From Dicyema japonicum (taxonomy: Eukaryota; Dicyemida; Rhombozoa; Dicyemidae), in the NCBI GenBank assembly GCA_011109175.1, contig RDEW01000007.1, positions 1,378,295 through 1,442,294 of the forward strand: DNA of 64,000 nucleotides. The letters run 5' to 3'. The notes under the pieces are model-generated. The model did not search any database. It saw only the letters and a program-made list of their open reading frames with translations, and was not told the DNA's origin. Shown piece by piece: positions 59,604 through 64,000 of this stretch (its first letter is position 1; every line of letters starts with the position of its first letter). A program made the position numbers and the translations under genes.

Positions 59604-59903
59604 CTATTTCCTGATTCGGATGTCCTCCTTGATCGGCCTGACAAGTTTGTTCTCTTCCTCCGTCAGGGCTTCTTGTAATTTCTTACCGAGGGCTAGTTTT
59701 ATCGCCGCCCGCCGTGTTCTCTCCAGTCGGGCGAGAATCCTTTCGCTCGAAGGGGTGTAGAACCATCCCTCGCTTCCGTAGATCAGTCTGGGAAGAATCA
59801 CATTCCGGAAGATGAAGAGCATGGAATTGACGTCTAGCTTCAGTCTTTTAGTGCAGTACAGTACCTGCAAAGCCTTTTTCCTTCGCCCTTCAATGTCCTT
59901 CAT
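59604..59903 (-). mobile_element. LINE RT C-terminal fragment
   Basis: FRNVILPRLIYGSEGWFYTP and RLERTRRAAIKLALGKKLQE match the post-palm 'LLYGSE.W' region of RTE/CR1-like elements. The reading is open for 100 codons but isolated. Confidence 0.65.
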
Positions 59904-60360
59904 GTCCTACGGGACATATAATAAAATTGGAACGATACAGCGAAGATTAGCACTTATTTTTGCGGCAAGCACAATATTTAAAATACGCTTAATCATAACC
60001 TTGAAATCCGTAAATTGATTAAGTCAAAAAAATTAAACTAAAACGAAAAAAATCAAGTCAATTTTATTATTACCTTGAAATTCTTTAATTGATTTAGTCA
60101 AAGCGATTATATCAAGCGGAACAAAAGTCAAGTCCGTGATTTTGTTAGCGGACTTCGAAAAGTGTGACTTATAGAAGCGTTATACTTTATCAGGCTATTG
60201 AGGGTGTTTGGCGTTGAGGTAATATAATATTTCCCAGTTCATAGATTATATCCAGTTTTGGGACATAGTTCCAACGGGGGAATGTATAAGTTGATCAAAA
60301 TGAGGTGATCTGATCCATTAACGATATCGATCGAAATTTGTTCAGCTGTTCGATCAGCCT
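59904..60360. other. AT-rich spacer with a short direct repeat
   Basis: CCTTGAAAT.C.TTAATTGAT.TAGTCAAA occurs near 59,998 and again near 60,073. No coding signal. Confidence 0.45.
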
Positions 60361-60564
60361 GATAAACTAGCGGTACAGGCCCCATCCGAAATCAAACATT
60401 TCTCCCGATAGAAGGAGAAGACAGTTACCCCGTCTAGGGGCTTTCCATCTCCACGATCCAGGCTCAAAGGTTCCAGAGACGCGGGAACCCATCCACCTCA
60501 AGAGAGCGCTGTACAATCCCGTGATAGTTGCATGCCTCGGAACCTGCCTCTGCTGAGGCGGCAT
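60361..60564 (-). mobile_element. RLE-type LINE nuclease fragment
   Basis: Minus reading gives RHATITGLYSALLRWMGSRV, then EMFDFGWGLYR, matching RHKAINGIVKRALES...GKPLVWD of LINE-C at low identity and with frame breaks. Confidence 0.5.
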
Positions 60565-61177
60565 TAAATCATATTATTTACCTTTAGATGCCATAAATGT
60601 CATTTTTTGAAATTTAGATGCCATAAAAAATGGCATACTCATTACCTTCAAAGAAAAGTTTCAATTGAAAAAAATCTATTTACTTTCAGAGTAAAAACGT
60701 TGACAGAATTTTTTCATACTTTGTCAACTACCACATGGTTTGATCCAAAAAACTTCAAATCCGTATTCTACTATTTCAATAGTGTAGTGAGTATAAGGTC
60801 TTTAATCAAAAGAAGCCAAACCAATTTCACAAAGAAGCCTTCCACGAACCGATATATTTATGAAGGAAGATTGTTTTAAAAGTCTACACATTCACTCATG
60901 GGAAATGAGCAAGAGGATTCGTTCCTGTGAGAGGGATAGAAAAAGGCCAAGATTAAACAGGAGAGGAATAACCTCATTTCCATCCCAAGAAAACAGACCC
61001 TATCACGAGTATGTGGAATACTCTTCTGGGTTTCACCAACTCTGTGAGTACGCATCCTTGTGAAGACCTGGAAAACAAGAACTTTTTAAACAAGACTAAT
61101 TCTTCGGTGAGTTTTATCAGAAAATTGAGGGTCCTTCCGTTTCATCAAACTAAAACGTAACCTCACATGGTCTTTCG
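60565..61177 (+). other. Unrecognised, possibly LINE linker
   Basis: Open stretches at 60,607-60,879 and 60,860-61,063 have no recognisable domain. Their position just upstream of the RT of the next LINE suggests an EN-RT linker. Confidence 0.35.
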
Positions 61178-62400
61178 ATGAATGATTCAAAATCAATTTA
61201 TTCCAGCGGTCCAGATGGAATCCTTATAATGGTATTACAGAAGATATGCTATCATGGACCTCACCCGATTTTTCAACTTCTCTATCAACAGAGCTCCAAC
61301 TCTTTCTTGTGGAAATTATCTAATATACGAACAATTTTAAAACCAGGACTCGAATATCTTTTCTATGTGCCTCTTCAAAACTCTCAATCAGATTAGACCT
61401 TACCTTCGGACGTATTTTTCAAATATGGATTTAAGAAGGGTCACTCTACAACTACTCAACGAAATTCATAAATGAGGGCCTACAATGCAAACCTCAAAAG
61501 ACCCTTATGATCTCCACTGAAGGCTTTTGACTCGATTTAAGAAATTACTAGGAAGATCTTTGTATCCAACATTTCTTTGGATTACAAACTTCCTCATAGG
61601 ACGAAGAGGACGTTCCACATATTACGTCACTAAATCTTTACCAAACGAATACCACATGGATCTCTACTGTCACATATTCTCTTCAACCGCTTTATGAGAG
61701 ATATGTCTTCCCATAGTAGGGACAAAACTCTGGTTGTCGCTTATGCTGACGACATAATCGCATCAACAAGAAACTAATGTGTTCACACAGCGAGTACCCG
61801 CTCACAGGATTTACTGGACAACCTGTTGGCTTATGAGGAACCTATTACACACAATCTCTAAAAAGTCATCCACAATGATTTTTACCTCCAAACTCAACTC
61901 AAATTTTTTAATCCTTAGTGGAATATCAATCCCCTCCAATAACTCTATCAAAATACTAGTGATCACATACGACCCTCTTATGACTTACAGCAAGCAACTT
62001 CATGTCCTCCTCCCAACAAAAGCCAAATTTTGTAAAAACACTTATTGGATACTACAAAGGATGTTTATACTCAAAGTTAAGCCACATTTCAACCACGAAT
62101 AGCTTCTGATGTGCGGGATGGGGCACAAACCTGTCATATATGAACCTAAAGAAAATCAATGTCTTTCAAAAAACAGTCACGGGGCCTACAAAGGTTCTCC
62201 TTCTTTCCACTAATGTGAATTCAGTCCGAAGAACATGTGAGGAGAATGTGAGCCCAATTGAAATCTCCGAAATTCAGAAAAGTATCTCATATAATGCGTC
62301 GGTTCAAAGAAGGAACACCGAGAAAGTATGCTTAAGGATGCCGGGGTCACCTGTCAGCCAACTTAATGCCTTTAATTTGTCGGTAATTTTTGAGATATAA
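61178..62400 (+). mobile_element. LINE-A-like RT, degraded but YADD kept
   Basis: SGPDGILIMVLQKICYHG and FLWKLSNIRTILKPG (RT entry), a KAFDS motif near 61,525, RIPHGSLLSHILFNRFMRDM, then LVVAYADDIIAST (61,733-61,770), ISKKSSTMIFTSKL, ITYDPLMTY and the C-terminal RRNTEKVCL. It shares HTASTRSQD-type residues with the copy at 43,050. Confidence 0.75.
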
Positions 62401-62448
62401 ATAAAACATATGACTACCAAAACTAATTTCAAATTAGATTAAGTATAA

Positions 62449-62748
62449 TTAGTGTGAATCCCCGTAACCAAGGAGATGTTCAAGTCCAACGGTGATCATT
62501 GTTAATCCAAGTGCCAACGGAAATCCCTTAAACAATGTCCTTAGAACTGCTCTATGAGGAGGAAGGTAATCCTTTCCGGTGTACCTCCAAACCTCATTCC
62601 TCTTATAAAAACAGGCCAAATACCTTATCCAAGGATCCTTTAATCCCCTTTTCTTTAACATTTCTTGGAGTTTCTCGAGCTCTTTGACTCCTTTAACTTT
62701 ATATTCTCTCCAATCTGGTACTACGTATGGGGGTTTATCGCTTCCCAT
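62449..62748 (-). CDS. NDUFB3: Complex I subunit NDUFB3 (B12)
   Basis: Matches NDUFB3, a single-pass accessory subunit of the complex I membrane arm. The N-terminal VPDWREYKVKGVKELEKLQE and LKKRGLKDPWIR joins RNEVWRYTG across a 24-bp GT...AG intron at 62,600-62,623. The membrane helix FPLALGLTMITVGLEHLLG follows. The intron is a multiple of three with no stop, so conceptual translation without splicing inserts eight foreign residues (YLACFYKR) into the most conserved block. ATG at 62,746-62,748 lies 95 bp from the PPP1R11 start on the other strand. Intact. Confidence 0.95.
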   Translation of the reverse strand: MGSDKPPYVVPDWREYKVKGVKELEKLQEMLKKRGLKDPWIRYLACFYKRNEVWRYTGKDYLPPHRAVLRTLFKGFPLALGLTMITVGLEHLLGYGDSH

Positions 62749-62843
62749 TACTAATTACCCACAAAACAACAAATTATAAATTGTTTATTTTTTATTATTT
62801 AAAAATATTAAATTAAAATTTTAAATTTTATTTTCTATCTTGT
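62749..62843. promoter_or_regulatory. 95-bp bidirectional promoter between NDUFB3 and PPP1R11
   Basis: Two divergent starts separated by 95 bp of nearly pure A/T sequence, the same arrangement as NDUFA6/COG3. Confidence 0.6.
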
Positions 62844-63180
62844 ATGTCTTTTCAGCGTTCCTATACAACTCAAACAACTCAAACAGAAACGGTAATTCTT
62901 TGTCTTAGTGGTTTAGGTCCAACCAATACTGGTTCTAAGGCTAAATACTCAACGTAGACCAAAAAAGGTTAAATGGTCTGATGATACTGTTGACAATGAG
63001 GACATGAATAAGAAAAAGTCCAAATGTATATACAGATGGTAAAATCTAGGCTGCTGTGTTTACGAAAAACGCCGTCTATTTGATGAGTCTTCTTCTGAAG
63101 ACGAGAGCTCCCACTGCACGGAAAACTGTTGTGGCCATAAATCCAAGAAAGATTACAGAAAGAATCAGCCGAACCAATAA
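62844..63180 (+). CDS. PPP1R11: Protein phosphatase 1 inhibitor 3 / E3 ligase PPP1R11
   Basis: Three exons with introns 62,892-62,916 (25 bp) and 63,026-63,049 (24 bp) give about 96 residues ending in TAA at 63,178. The core KKVKWSDDTVDNEDMNKKKS with KCCCVYEKRRLF is the PP1-binding and cysteine signature of PPP1R11 (inhibitor-3). The KVxW stretch is the PP1-docking RVxF-type motif. The later CTENCCGH supplies the second Cys/His cluster that in mammals forms part of an E3 ligase RING-like module. The N-terminus (TTQTTQTETV) resembles the Thr-rich start of the mammalian protein. Intact. Confidence 0.95.
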
Positions 63181-63249
63181 CTTTATTATTCTAATTTTAT
63201 TATTAGTTTTCACATAATTTATCAGCTTGGTTAACCAGTCTTATGGACT

Positions 63250-64000
63250 CCTTTCCTCTTAGCGAATATCAAGTACCTCCTTCCTCTGCAGTTCAGCACG
63301 GAAATCATGCCAGACAGCTTCTCTTTCGTCATAGAAAAAATCAGCAACCACCTTTTGAATCAGTTTCATCCAAGGTACTCTCTTTTTCTCAAGTTCTCTT
63401 AATTCATGAGATCGTCAGCCGTTTTTAGTTTTCTGCCTACGCCTTTTAATTTTTAATTTGACAGAGGTAGAGTTGTCCTAGGCCTTCCTCAATAATTTTT
63501 ATGTTCCATGAGATATTCCTGGTACGCCCAACTCATCCTCAAAATGTGACAGTCGCATATCGATCGTCGTATTTTCAATCGAGAGTGGTGTTACATAATT
63601 TGTATAATTTTGCGTTAGTGATCCTCATAGTGTATCGTATATTGAGTATGATGTGGTGAATCTTCGGTAAGTCCCATGTCCTGCAATTATAAATCATGGT
63701 GGATAAAATAAAACATTTTATATCTTTGGCTACTTTCAAGTTCCAGACCATCTGTGGAGTCTATACGACGTCTGCTGTATACTTTCCTTCTCTGAATTCA
63801 CTCTGTCGAGGTGATAACAATTTGTTGACTTAATTTTTGACGTAATGCGAGAAAGTGTTTTCCATAGGTTGACGATACAATAATTGGTTTTTGTTTACTT
63901 GTGGGACCTCTAGGTTTTCCAGGTTTCGGTAGAAGAATTACCCAACCTTCCAAGATCAAATTTGTCTTCAAATGCTTTGTAATGTGTGTGAGTAAGAATT
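63250..64000 (-). mobile_element. RTE-like LINE remnant lacking the RT core, continues past the window
   Basis: The minus strand reads WVILLPKPGKPRGPTSKQKP (63,960-63,900) and, in another frame, a FREGKYTADVV remnant near 63,790. It then jumps to LSTMIYNCRTWDLPK (63,690), HILRM and HELRELEKKRVPWMKLIQKV, which matches the C-terminus of the element at 18,106-18,300. The palm with its catalytic box is absent. Confidence 0.7.

Overview
The window looks like nuclear DNA of a metazoan with extremely short introns, most probably a dicyemid mesozoan (Dicyema-like parasite of cephalopods) or a close relative. All clearly recognisable genes are animal genes (actin, NDUFA6, NDUFB3, COG3, EMC7, QTRT1, GTF2H5, PPP1R11, MIA40/CHCHD4, CIMIP2/FAM166, an NMDA-receptor GluN1-like subunit, a POU-specific domain, cathepsin L). 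About 40 introns placed by eye are GT...AG and almost all 20-31 bp long. Such shrunken spliceosomal introns in an animal are a published hallmark of dicyemids; the species assignment is inference.

Layout. 1-4,540: degraded LINE-A copies, mostly on the minus strand. 4,731-5,096: MIA40. 5,640-8,475: a near full-length LINE-A with a 2A-like motif. 8,594-9,040: a small four-exon gene of unknown function. 9,041-12,400: repeats and an RLE-type LINE (LINE-C) 3' part. 12,470-15,907: a dense gene island, NDUFA6 (-) head-to-head with COG3 (+), which is tail-to-tail with CIMIP2 (-). 15,908-29,480: AT-rich DNA, an RTE-like LINE lacking its RT core, a nearly complete RTE-like LINE (LINE-D), hAT-related pieces and a nearly complete RLE-type LINE-B with a 40-nt poly(T) end. 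29,784-31,059: complete QTRT1 (-). 31,640-32,340: unresolved WD40-like exons. 32,649-32,967: POU-specific domain without a homeodomain. 33,220-35,300: tRNA-derived SINEs. 35,419-38,201: GluN1-like receptor gene (16 introns placed or inferred). 39,374-40,032: EMC7. 40,085-42,540: SINE and LINE-A debris. 42,580-42,798: GTF2H5. 43,911-44,745: cathepsin L gene cut off by a LINE-A, with a second propeptide fragment at 45,430. 45,540-54,340: LINE, Merlin, pogo and SINE remnants. 55,111-56,315: actin. 56,540-62,400: LINE-C, a FLYWCH/MULE-type transposase and LINE fragments. 62,449-63,180: NDUFB3 (-) head-to-head with PPP1R11 (+). 63,250-64,000: RTE-like LINE remnant.

The genes are general housekeeping (complex I assembly and import, Golgi trafficking, ER membrane insertion, tRNA queuosine, TFIIH, PP1 control, cytoskeleton and cilia) packed into small islands with 50-100 bp between neighbours, separated by repeat-rich DNA of several non-LTR families, two tRNA-derived SINE families and four DNA-transposon superfamilies. 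Several otherwise conserved genes carry one-base frameshifts, mostly in homopolymers, so assembly error competes with pseudogenization as the explanation.
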